A program made the position numbers and the translations under genes. A model generated the notes under the pieces. The model saw only the letters and a list, made by a program, of their open reading frames with translations. It did no database searches and was not told the origin of the DNA. Below, piece after piece: positions 16,542 to 23,902 of a stretch of 30,898 bases of DNA (position 1 is the first letter of the stretch; each line of letters opens with the position of its first letter). This DNA comes from Bacteroidota bacterium (GTDB lineage: Bacteria; Bacteroidota; Bacteroidia; Bacteroidales; F082), in contig JAEWWJ010000033.1 of the NCBI GenBank assembly GCA_023396415.1, positions 1-30,898 of the forward strand, read 5' to 3'.

Positions 16542-17324
16542 ATGTTTCTATCTACGGCCCTAATTTTGGTTGTTTTATTGATTGCTTTCCTTTTGATTAA
16601 AATCATTCAAAAAAATAAAGCTTTAGAAAAGTTGAATTACTTTCAAAAAAACGTGTTTACTGTGCTTTCACATGACATCAGAAACTACAGCAGTGCCATT
16701 CAAATAAGCCCCGACGTTACACTTAAATTATTGGAGCGCAATGATTTAACGCAAGCAAAAGTACTATTGAACGACATGCGCGAGAAACTCCAATCGCTGC
16801 ATCTGAGCCTGAGCAACATCTTGCTTTGGGCTGCACCACAGATGAAAGAAAATATTTTAAACAAAACTGCAACCTTGCAATTGCCTTTGCAGTTAGAGCA
16901 AATGATTGAGCCATACCAAAGTATTGCAGAAAGTAACAGCATAAAAATTCAACTTTTGCATCCCGTCGCACTCAGCCTGCTCCTGCACAAGTCGGCTTTT
17001 GACGTGATTGTAAGAAATTCGCTCTCCAACGCCATCAAACACAGCAAAGCCAACACCATTACTTTTGATTATACATTAAAAAACAACTTTCTGCATCTTG
17101 TGATTACTGATAATGGTATTGGTTTGAAAGATGAATTTATTGAACGATTGAATTCGACTACAGCAAAAAAAACACAGCCCCAAGGCATTGAAGGCGGCTT
17201 CGGGCTGTGGCTCATTAGCTTTTATGCGCAGTTGGCCAAAGTAACAATCAGCTATTCAAAACATGAAAAGCTCAATACTTTTGAATATATTTTTCCTATA
17301 AAACACACAGCACAAATCAGTTAA
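16542..17324 (+). CDS. Segment 3 of the interrupted kinase: membrane helix, HisKA and HATPase
   Basis: 260 residues from the first ATG after the second TAA. It starts inside the membrane helix (MFLSTALILVVLLIAFLLIKII) and continues through the HisKA histidine (H44 of this piece), N box (N163), DNGIG and GGFGL motifs. If made alone by a downstream start it would be a one-helix kinase lacking its sensor. All ATP-binding motifs are intact. Confidence 0.45.
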   Translation: MFLSTALILVVLLIAFLLIKIIQKNKALEKLNYFQKNVFTVLSHDIRNYSSAIQISPDVTLKLLERNDLTQAKVLLNDMREKLQSLHLSLSNILLWAAPQMKENILNKTATLQLPLQLEQMIEPYQSIAESNSIKIQLLHPVALSLLLHKSAFDVIVRNSLSNAIKHSKANTITFDYTLKNNFLHLVITDNGIGLKDEFIERLNSTTAKKTQPQGIEGGFGLWLISFYAQLAKVTISYSKHEKLNTFEYIFPIKHTAQIS

Positions 17325-17350
17325 AACAATTATAACAGATTTTTTTGGTT

Positions 17351-17389
17351 CTTTCAAGTCAAAAAAAAGATTGCGATTTTTGACGAAAG
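17351..17389. terminator. Stem-loop between convergent genes
   Basis: CTTTC (17351-17355) and GTCAAAAA (17358-17365) pair with TTTTTGAC (17377-17384) and GAAAG (17385-17389). There is a two-base AA bulge and an 11-base loop. It lies in the short gap between the kinase and the minus-strand barrel gene and is a likely shared 3' end, although no T tract follows on either strand. Confidence 0.45.
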
Positions 17390-17402
17390 CCCATCCACTC
17401 CA

Positions 17403-18179
17403 TCAATACTTATTGAAGCGTTTTCCAAAAGCATAGCTGATGTAAAAGTTGAGCAAAAAAATTTGGTTGCGGTCATCATCCATAATACGGACAGTTTGTG
17501 GATAAACATCGAGCGAAACGCCTATTTCTGCTGCCCGTGTTGCTGTTCTCACTTCGCCAAACTCAAAGTTCAATCCCAATTTAGCATAAGCCCCAGGCAC
17601 TAACCTTATCTCATTCAACCCTTTAGAGAAGGGAGCTCTGCCATAAATATCATCCCATGAATAGTTATTGGAGTTAAATTTGCTGGATACTACCTCATAG
17701 CTAACCTCACCGGAAGGCAACTGAACATAATTGAACACAAAGAGATAATACGGTTTCTCAAAGGCCATGCTCGCCCCCACTTCATACAGCCAGCGCAACT
17801 CAACACCGCCCCAGTAAGGCTTTCGGTTAAGCAAATATTTATTGGAATAAGCAGCCCGTAACACAAAAACAGTGTTCAACTTACCATAAATGTACCGTTT
17901 GGAATTGTCCAGATAAGGATTGATGGTTTTTATTTCCTTTGGCGACCGCATGGTAACGGCCTCAAGGGCAAAAATGCGTGTCCGAAAAGAAGTGATATTT
18001 TTTCCTACCCTGTACCCCAAGCCGAAACCATGCGAATGGGCGATGGCAACGCCCGAACGCTCATTACTGAAGATGAGCATATTGTCTAAGGTGTCCGACA
18101 AAAGGTTGTTTTGCGCAACCGACGATAGTGTACACATCAACCCTGTAACGATCAACAAAAGATGTACTGTCTTTCGCAT
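17403..18179 (-). CDS. Predicted outer-membrane beta-barrel protein, function unknown
   Basis: A 258-residue protein that I do not recognise as a named family. It has a clear Sec signal peptide (MRKTVHLLLIVTGLMCTLSSVAQ). The mature part has alternating aromatic and hydrophobic beta strands, for example GFGLGYRVG, YWGGVELRWLYEVG and AYAKLGLNFEFG, with a C-terminal strand ending YISYAFGKRFNKY. A terminal aromatic residue after amphipathic strands is typical of small outer-membrane barrels of Bacteroidota. It lies 50 bases upstream (on the minus strand) of nothing but a stem-loop. A 42-residue lipoprotein gene precedes it on the same strand with a 49-base gap, so the two may be co-transcribed. 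Confidence 0.75.
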   Translation of the reverse strand: MRKTVHLLLIVTGLMCTLSSVAQNNLLSDTLDNMLIFSNERSGVAIAHSHGFGLGYRVGKNITSFRTRIFALEAVTMRSPKEIKTINPYLDNSKRYIYGKLNTVFVLRAAYSNKYLLNRKPYWGGVELRWLYEVGASMAFEKPYYLFVFNYVQLPSGEVSYEVVSSKFNSNNYSWDDIYGRAPFSKGLNEIRLVPGAYAKLGLNFEFGEVRTATRAAEIGVSLDVYPQTVRIMDDDRNQIFLLNFYISYAFGKRFNKY

Positions 18180-18228
18180 AAGACGCTGGGGGTTTAAAGT
18201 TTGAATTATATCAGCAAGAGCTTACAAA

Positions 18229-18357
18229 TCAGTATTTTACTTCTTTTTGAAACTTCTGTGTTTCGCCATAGGCAGCACATTTGGCCGACGATTTACACGA
18301 AGTGAACAGGACAGCGCCAACAAACAACAGCAAGGCAAATGCAACAATCTTTTTCAT
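18229..18357 (-). CDS. 42-residue lipoprotein
   Basis: A very small exported lipoprotein: a Lys-Lys start, a hydrophobic stretch (AFALLLFVGAVLF) and a lipobox FTSC at residues 18-21. The mature part is only 22 residues, CKSSAKCAAYGETQKFQKEVKY. Tiny lipoproteins with a Cys-Ala-Tyr-Gly type motif recur in Bacteroidota genomes, from memory, but no function is known. A one-mismatch -7 box (TTACTTTG on the minus strand, 18396-18403) lies about 39 bases upstream. The gene for the predicted outer-membrane barrel follows on the same strand after 49 bases. The full signal sequence and stop codon make it a credible gene despite its size. Confidence 0.72.
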   Translation of the reverse strand: MKKIVAFALLLFVGAVLFTSCKSSAKCAAYGETQKFQKEVKY

Positions 18358-18511
18358 ATTTTTACAATTTCTTATGAATCACTAACAACAAACTACAAAG
18401 TAAAAGGTTTTTCCTGAATGAAGGCAGCCCCAATCGAGAAAAATGCTTTTTGGATCATCCATAAACGGCGAAAACGACTTGTATATTGTTAAAAATGAAA
18501 CTTTTAAAATT

Positions 18512-19192
18512 ATGCTGCACGAAATTCAACCCCAAATTGAAGAAAATTGGCACAAGGCCCTTCAATCTGAATTTTCGGCTCCTTATTTCAGTGAGCTGAA
18601 ATCTTTTTTGCAGGAAGAAAAAAAACACCATACTGTTTACCCTCCCGGAAAATTGATCTTTAATGCCTTTAACCTTACGCCTTTACCCCAAGTCAAGGTA
18701 GTCATTCTCGGACAAGATCCTTATCACGGTCCGGGTCAGGCGCATGGATTATGTTTTTCTGTGCCTCAAGGAACGCCAGCGCCGCCCAGCTTGAAAAATA
18801 TTTTCAAAGAACTGCAAGCTGACGTGAACTTCAAGATTCCAGCCCAAGGAAACCTCGAAAAATGGGCGCAACAAGGGGTTTTGCTCCTCAACACCACCTT
18901 AAGCGTGCGCGAAGCCAAACCCACTTCTCATGCCGGAAAAGGATGGGAAACCTTTACCGATGCTGCCATCCGTGCGGTTTCAAACCAACGAAATGACGTG
19001 GTGTTTTTGCTGTGGGGAAATTTTGCCTTCACCAAAGAAGCCCTGATTGATACTCAGAAGCACATAGTATTCAAAGCACCTCACCCCTCGCCTCTTTCAG
19101 CTTCGCGCGGCTTTTTTGGCTGCCGGCATTTTTCAAAAACCAATGCACACTTAAAAAGCATCGGTCAGCCTGCCATTGATTGGCAAATTTAG
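18512..19192 (+). CDS. ung: Uracil-DNA glycosylase, family 1
   Basis: Removes uracil from DNA as the first step of base excision repair. The 226-residue protein has the family 1 water-activating loop GQDPYHGPGQAHG, LLLNTTLSVR, LLWGNFA and the minor-groove loop HPSPLSASRGFFG. It is the usual length for the family and intact. In-frame ATG at 18443 would add 23 residues without family similarity, so I prefer the ATG at 18512 (MLHEIQPQIEENW). The rdgB-like gene follows 33 bases later on the same strand. The pair makes sense as nucleotide-pool and DNA uracil/inosine hygiene. Confidence 0.96.
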   Translation: MLHEIQPQIEENWHKALQSEFSAPYFSELKSFLQEEKKHHTVYPPGKLIFNAFNLTPLPQVKVVILGQDPYHGPGQAHGLCFSVPQGTPAPPSLKNIFKELQADVNFKIPAQGNLEKWAQQGVLLLNTTLSVREAKPTSHAGKGWETFTDAAIRAVSNQRNDVVFLLWGNFAFTKEALIDTQKHIVFKAPHPSPLSASRGFFGCRHFSKTNAHLKSIGQPAIDWQI

Positions 19193-19225
19193 TTTCAATC
19201 ATTGCTTTCACACCTGATATATCTT

Positions 19226-19807
19226 ATGAAAAAAATAATTTTTGCCACCAATAATGTACATAAATTGCAGGAGATCAGCTTTATCACTCGTGATAAAATT
19301 GAACTACTTACCCTGAAAGACATTGGCTTTGTCGGCGATATTCCCGAAACTTCACCCACCATCAAAGGCAACGCTTTGCAAAAAGCGCAATACATCCACG
19401 AACGCTATCATTTGGATTGTTTTGCCGACGACACCGGGTTGGAAGTGGTGGCGCTCAATGGTGCTCCCGGAGTATTTTCGGCACGTTATGCCGGCGAAAA
19501 CGCCAGTTATAATGACAATGTAGTCAAGCTGTTACAAGAATTAGAAGGTACGACCCAACGTGAAGCGCGCTTTATAACCGTGATCGCGTTGATCCTCGAA
19601 GGAGAAAAATATTTTTTTGAAGGCATCATCAATGGGCATATTTCTACCGAGCCGGCCGGAAAAGCCGGATTTGGTTACGATCCGGTTTTTGTTCCCGAAG
19701 GCTACAACCAAAGCTTTGCCCAACTCAGTTCGGAGTTAAAAAACAGCATCAGCCATCGGGCCATTGCTACTCAAAAATTGATCGCATTTCTAAACCTCAG
19801 ACTGTAA
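19226..19807 (+). CDS. rdgB: XTP/dITP diphosphatase (Ham1/RdgB)
   Basis: Hydrolyses non-canonical purine triphosphates (dITP, XTP, ITP) to monophosphates, keeping them out of DNA and RNA. The 193-residue protein has the family start KKIIFATNNVHKLQEI, the metal/substrate block FADDTGLEVVALNGAPGVFSARYAG, GKAGFGYDPVF, and the closing SHRAIA. The ATG at 19226 directly precedes the conserved first strand. A TTG eight codons upstream is rejected. The last 11 bases overlap, tail to tail, the end of the D-Ala-D-Ala ligase gene on the other strand, leaving no room for a separate terminator. Confidence 0.96.
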   Translation: MKKIIFATNNVHKLQEISFITRDKIELLTLKDIGFVGDIPETSPTIKGNALQKAQYIHERYHLDCFADDTGLEVVALNGAPGVFSARYAGENASYNDNVVKLLQELEGTTQREARFITVIALILEGEKYFFEGIINGHISTEPAGKAGFGYDPVFVPEGYNQSFAQLSSELKNSISHRAIATQKLIAFLNLRL

Positions 19808-20789
19808 GCACGTTTTCGATGGCCATATCAAACAACTGTTCTAAGCTAAATCCCATCACCTGAGCCTGTTGAGGAACTATGCTGGCCGCGCTCATCCCTG
19901 GAACGGTATTCACTTCCAAGAAATAAATATTGTCGTCCGTTAAAATGAAATCGAAACGGACAATTCCGCTACATCCCAAATGGCTATAGAGCTCTGAGGC
20001 AATGGCTTTCATATTAAAATCGGCTTCCTCATCCACATCGGCAGGCGTGATTTCATCCGACATTCCGGTTGTATATTTGGCTTCATAATCGAAAAACTCC
20101 TTCTTACTGATGATCTCTGTGATGGGAAAAACTAACTTTTTGCCTTTAAACTCAAAAACACCACAACCCATTTCACGACCTTGAATAAAACTTTCTATCA
20201 ATACCTCATCATCCTCATTAAAAGCATTTTGTATAGCGGGAAGGAGCTCTTCCTTGTGTTTCACTTTGGTAACACCCACACTCGAGCCATTGCTATTGGG
20301 TTTCACAAAAACGGGCAAACCCAAATGCTCCAGCAGGGCGTCAAGATCAAACGACTGTCCTTTTTTCAGCATCACACCCTTTGCCAAGGCCACCACATCG
20401 GCACTTTCGACCACCTGCTTGCAAAAATTTTTGTTAAAAGTGAGTGCCGAGACAATGTGGTTGCTGCCGGTATATGGAATTTGGAGCATTTCGAGATAAC
20501 CCAACAGTTTTCCATCTTCGCCGGGCGACCCGTGAATGGCATTAAAAACCACATCGAAATGAAGGGGTTCGTTGTGGAGCCGAACTGAAAAGTCGTTTTT
20601 ATCCACCTCAAGATGTCGCCCGTCTTCGAGCAAAACCTTCCAATCTGTTCCTCTTACCACCATCAGAAAGCTGTTGTACTTGTCCTTGCTCAGGTGCTCT
20701 AAAACTATCCGGCCACTCTGAATAGAGATATCATATTCCTTTGAGTTTCCACCACATACGATGGCGACATTTTTTTTCGTGTTGGTCAT
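19797..20789 (-). CDS. ddl: D-alanine--D-alanine ligase
   Basis: Makes the D-Ala-D-Ala dipeptide for peptidoglycan precursors in the cytosol. The 330-residue ATP-grasp enzyme has GGNSKEYDIS near the N-terminus, HGSPGEDGKLLGYLEMLQIPYTG, KPNSNGSSVGV, and the metal-binding FLEVNTVPGMS. I chose the ATG at 20789 (MTNTKKNVAIVCGG). The open frame extends 63 codons further back to 20978 but this part has no family similarity and runs into the divergent PASTA gene. It is divergent from the PASTA/T9SS/rluD operon, a pairing that fits envelope biogenesis. Its 3' end overlaps the rdgB-like gene by 11 bases. Confidence 0.95.
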   Translation of the reverse strand: MTNTKKNVAIVCGGNSKEYDISIQSGRIVLEHLSKDKYNSFLMVVRGTDWKVLLEDGRHLEVDKNDFSVRLHNEPLHFDVVFNAIHGSPGEDGKLLGYLEMLQIPYTGSNHIVSALTFNKNFCKQVVESADVVALAKGVMLKKGQSFDLDALLEHLGLPVFVKPNSNGSSVGVTKVKHKEELLPAIQNAFNEDDEVLIESFIQGREMGCGVFEFKGKKLVFPITEIISKKEFFDYEAKYTTGMSDEITPADVDEEADFNMKAIASELYSHLGCSGIVRFDFILTDDNIYFLEVNTVPGMSAASIVPQQAQVMGFSLEQLFDMAIENVLTV

Positions 20790-20858
20790 AGGTGTTTTTT
20801 TAAGCCATGAAGCTGATGTTGAGCAGGAAATACGGTTCGTTTGCGTGCAAATTATCTG

Positions 20859-20866
20859 TAATTTTG
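20859..20866 (+). promoter_or_regulatory. Candidate -7 box for the PASTA operon
   Basis: TAATTTTG matches TAnnTTTG exactly, with TTTG at 20840-20843 (spacer 15, shorter than the usual 17-20). It lies 92 bases before the PASTA ATG. A one-mismatch box TACAGTTG at 20919-20926 is a closer alternative. Confidence 0.3.
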
Positions 20867-20926
20867 CGCCAACAGGCAATAATTGAGGCAATCCCAAGTT
20901 TTGTCTGCACACATTCATTACAGTTG

Positions 20927-20934
20927 CAAAATTA
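20927..20934 (-). promoter_or_regulatory. Candidate -7 box for ddl
   Basis: On the minus strand this reads TAATTTTG, an exact TAnnTTTG match, about 138 bases before the ddl ATG. It directly abuts the plus-strand candidate TACAGTTG (20919-20926). If both are used, the two divergent transcripts would start in overlapping DNA and compete. Confidence 0.33.
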
Positions 20935-20958
20935 GAAATAAACGGGCTTTTACTCCTG

Positions 20959-21795
20959 ATGTTTAAAAAGAAATTCATCCTTCATCTACTGGCGGCTTTG
21001 GTGATTGTTATTGTCACCGTTTGGATTGTTTTAGGAATGTTAAATACCTACACCCGCCATGGCAAAGTGTATATCGTTCCCGATTTTGCGGGACAAGACC
21101 ATGAAATGGTAATTCAGCAATACGAAGACCTATTCACTTTTATTGTCAGCGACAGCATTTATCAGCAAGGTGCTGTGCGCGGTTCGGTACTTCAGCAGGA
21201 GCCACCCGCCGGATCAAAAGTAAAGCAGGGACGAAACATTTACCTCATCACCGTTTCGCAACAACCCGAAAAGGTGCGGATGCCAAACTTGGTAAACCTC
21301 TCGCTGCGTGAAGCTTTGGTAACCCTTGATGCCATTGGACTTGAGGTGAACGAAATACGAATGACGGAGCACTTTGCACGCAACGCCATTGTTGCACAAT
21401 TGGCACATGGCGAAGAACTAACGCCCGGGGAAAGTGTTTTCAAGGGCCTTGCCATTGATCTTGTAGTGGGCGATGGTGGCACAGAGAAAAAAATCCCTTT
21501 TCCCATGATTTTTGGAAAAAAACCCAATGATGCCCATTATTTGCTCCATTCCTCCGCTTTAAACGTGGGTAAAGAAATATTTCTTGATAATACCGACACC
21601 ACCCATGCAAGGGTTTATAAGGTAGAACCCTATTTCCGTCCGGGAAAATTTATCAGCCCGGGTGCATACGTAACGCTCTATTATAAATCAGACGACTTGA
21701 TTAATTTTAACACTTTCATGCGCGACAGCCTATACCTTGAAACGGCCGACAGCACTGATACAGAAATATATGAAGAGAATTATGACGCACTTTAA
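20959..21795 (+). CDS. Membrane-anchored PASTA domain protein
   Basis: A 278-residue protein with one N-terminal membrane helix (HLLAALVIVIVTVWIVLGML) and no kinase domain. It is followed by periplasmic PASTA-type repeats: VYIVPDFAGQDHEMVIQQ, VRMPNLVNLSLREALVTLDAIGLEV with GDGG at the end, and a third, more divergent unit (about 180-250). PASTA domains bind muropeptides or peptidoglycan in several bacterial proteins. A stand-alone PASTA protein near ddl and rluD is a familiar Bacteroidota arrangement. The C-terminus is acidic (ETADSTDTEIYEENYD). Its end overlaps the start of the next gene by 26 bases, so the operon is probably translationally coupled. Confidence 0.88.
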   Translation: MFKKKFILHLLAALVIVIVTVWIVLGMLNTYTRHGKVYIVPDFAGQDHEMVIQQYEDLFTFIVSDSIYQQGAVRGSVLQQEPPAGSKVKQGRNIYLITVSQQPEKVRMPNLVNLSLREALVTLDAIGLEVNEIRMTEHFARNAIVAQLAHGEELTPGESVFKGLAIDLVVGDGGTEKKIPFPMIFGKKPNDAHYLLHSSALNVGKEIFLDNTDTTHARVYKVEPYFRPGKFISPGAYVTLYYKSDDLINFNTFMRDSLYLETADSTDTEIYEENYDAL

Positions 21796-23902
21796 AACCA
21801 TCAGCCTGGCCTTTTTTGTTCTTGTTCTCGGCGGTGCTACAAGCTTTGCGCAAGAATCATTACAAGGGCTTTTTTACAATCCATTGCTTCAAAAAACCAA
21901 CACTTCCACTTCCAACAACAAACATATTCAAAGCAACATCTCTCTTCAACTGCCTTTTATTGAAGACTTTAGCGTGAATACCTTCCATCCCGACAACCAC
22001 AAATGGAGTGATAGAAATGTTTTTATCAACAAAGATTTTCCGGTTGAACCACCCAACACCGGCGTTGCCACCTTTGATGTTTTAGACGCTTCAGGACGGA
22101 TGTACTCCTACGCGTCTTCTCTTCCTTTTGTAGCCGATATGCTTAGCTCACGGCCTATCCGTACCGATTCTGTTTTTGGCTTGAATCCCAGAGCTTTAAG
22201 TCCGGCTGATTCGTTGTATTTTAGTTTTTATTATCAGCCCCAAGGCTTGGGCGACAAGCCCGAAACAGATGATTCCTTGGTATTGCAGTTTGGTTATCCC
22301 ACCGGTAATATGGTTTTCGACTATATGGATTCTATCACTGTGCCTGCTGATCAATATCTTTTTGATGCACAAATTGACCAAATCAATCCGTTAGATACAA
22401 TCTACGCTCCTGAGGGTTGTGCATCAGGCCTTTACATTATCAGCAATCGTATTTATACCTGGGGTGATGACATTGTGATGCCCTGTGATTCGGTGTTTAA
22501 ACCGGAAGTGATTTTTGAAAATGCTTGGTCAACAAGTGGGAGTTCGCTCCAGGATTTCAAAAACGAATTTGGCAGCGATTTTCGTCAGATTCTCCTTCCT
22601 TTAAAAGACGAAAAATATTTTAGCAACGCCTTTCAGTTCAGATTTTTTAATTATGGCAGCATCGCCGGCCCCAACCAGGAAGCCGCAGGAAATGTGGACC
22701 AATGGAATGTGGATTTCATTGTGCTGAATGAAGGCAGAAGCTATAACGACAGCAGCTACAACAAAGTCAGCTTCAGCGGCAAAGCACCGTCGTTCCTCAA
22801 ACGGTATGAAACCATGCCTTACAAGCATTACCGCAGCGCGCCCACCAACGCAGTAAAGGCTGAAATTAACCTTAAAATCACCAATCTTTCCAACGAAAAT
22901 AAAAACACCCATTATCGCTATACCGTTGACCAAGCCGGTGGCGATCAACACTTTGAATGGGATGGAGGATTTTGCAATCTACCACCATTTCAAAATTTCG
23001 GTTATCAAAATTGCGACAACAGCTGTGGTGCCAAACATGCTTGTCCGCCATTGGTTTCGCTTTTTGCCCTCGACTTTGAGCGCGACACTGCTTCATTCGT
23101 GGTGAAACACTTCATCAGTGATTCCTCAGCAACCCCTCCACTGGTAGATTCGCTGGTGTATCGCCAAGGTTTTTACAACTATTTTGCCTACGACGATGGC
23201 ACACCCGAAGCCGGATATTCTATTGAACCTTCCGGAGCATTGCTTGCTATGCAATTCAGCACCAATGTTTTAGATACATTAAGCCATATTCAAATCCTTT
23301 TCAATCGCACCAACGACGAAAGCAGCAATAAATATTTCGACCTTATTGTTTGGGGCGACAACAACGGGATTCCGGGCGCGGTGCGCTACCGCAAGATTCG
23401 ACAAAAACCTGAGTATGAAGACCAACGCTATGCCTTTAGCACCTACGAATTGGATGAACCCTTGATTGTAAACGGCAACTTTTACATCGGCATCATGCGC
23501 GAAACAGGCGTCGTCAGCATGGGTTTTGATCGCGTAAATAATGCGAAAAATTATCTTTTTTATAACATCAATGGCGATTGGGTGAACAGCAGCTTGGACG
23601 GCGCTTTGATGATAAGGGCCGTTACCGGAAAAGGAAAACCCATCGGCCTGTCAGAAAACCACAGCCAAGCACCGGCATACCGACTCTACCCCAATCCGGC
23701 CAATCACATATTGAATATCGAGGCCGGCACACACGACCCTAAGCCATCAGAACTGCTCATCCTCGATTTTACCGGAAGAGTGATACGCCAGCAGCATTTC
23801 AGCACACAGCTCGATATTTCAGAACTGCAAGCCGGGCTTTACCTCATCGTCATTCAAAAAGATGGTAAGGTGTTGCAAACCTCCAAAATCCTCAAAAATT
23901 AA
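21770..23902 (+). CDS. T9SS-sorted surface protein of unknown function
   Basis: A 710-residue secreted protein. The signal peptide ends GATSFAQ. The body is beta-rich with no catalytic motif I recognise; a cysteine cluster (five Cys within about 25 residues, CNLPP to KHACPP, encoded around 22974-23047) may be disulfide-bonded or bind metal. The C-terminal about 75 residues are a type A T9SS sorting domain (YRLYPNPANHILNIEA, GLYLIVIQKDGKVLQTSKI). These direct export and attachment to the cell surface. Start ATGs at 21770 and 21782 both fit; the ATG at 21737 lies too deep in the PASTA gene. It overlaps the PASTA gene by 26 bases and shares TAATG with rluD, so it is the middle gene of a tightly packed three-gene operon. 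The cytosolic and surface functions of its neighbours do not reveal its role. Confidence 0.88.
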   Translation: MKRIMTHFKTISLAFFVLVLGGATSFAQESLQGLFYNPLLQKTNTSTSNNKHIQSNISLQLPFIEDFSVNTFHPDNHKWSDRNVFINKDFPVEPPNTGVATFDVLDASGRMYSYASSLPFVADMLSSRPIRTDSVFGLNPRALSPADSLYFSFYYQPQGLGDKPETDDSLVLQFGYPTGNMVFDYMDSITVPADQYLFDAQIDQINPLDTIYAPEGCASGLYIISNRIYTWGDDIVMPCDSVFKPEVIFENAWSTSGSSLQDFKNEFGSDFRQILLPLKDEKYFSNAFQFRFFNYGSIAGPNQEAAGNVDQWNVDFIVLNEGRSYNDSSYNKVSFSGKAPSFLKRYETMPYKHYRSAPTNAVKAEINLKITNLSNENKNTHYRYTVDQAGGDQHFEWDGGFCNLPPFQNFGYQNCDNSCGAKHACPPLVSLFALDFERDTASFVVKHFISDSSATPPLVDSLVYRQGFYNYFAYDDGTPEAGYSIEPSGALLAMQFSTNVLDTLSHIQILFNRTNDESSNKYFDLIVWGDNNGIPGAVRYRKIRQKPEYEDQRYAFSTYELDEPLIVNGNFYIGIMRETGVVSMGFDRVNNAKNYLFYNINGDWVNSSLDGALMIRAVTGKGKPIGLSENHSQAPAYRLYPNPANHILNIEAGTHDPKPSELLILDFTGRVIRQQHFSTQLDISELQAGLYLIVIQKDGKVLQTSKILKN

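Larger units (their letters stand above)
15324..17324 (+). pseudogene. TPR sensor histidine kinase gene interrupted by two in-frame TAA codons
   Basis: One continuous frame of 667 codons encodes a complete Bacteroidota-type sensor kinase apart from TAA at codon 161 (15804-15806) and TAA at codon 374 (16443-16445). Read through, it has these parts in order: a signal peptide (FFHAISGSAQ), tetratricopeptide-like helical repeats (about 25-370), a coiled-coil linker of KNQELQQQ type, one membrane helix (from codon 407), a HisKA box VLSHDIRN (H450), an N box NSLSNAIKH (N569), DNGIG, and GGFGLWL. There is no frameshift, deletion or other visible decay, so the stops would be recent. Both could come from a CAA glutamine codon by one C-to-T change, and the second sits in a Gln/Lys-rich linker context. 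Other genes here end normally on TAA, so code reassignment is excluded. Alternatives are sequence error, strain polymorphism, readthrough, or a three-part split gene. No response regulator gene is adjacent. Confidence 0.8.

Noticed and set aside
15324..17324. Reassignment of TAA to glutamine in this organism
   Set aside because: Many other genes here end on TAA (for example the S9 peptidase at 9713, rdgB-like at 19807) at the right family length, so TAA is a true stop.
20790..20978. N-terminal extension of ddl
   Set aside because: The 63 extra codons have no family similarity and overlap the PASTA start and the promoter boxes.
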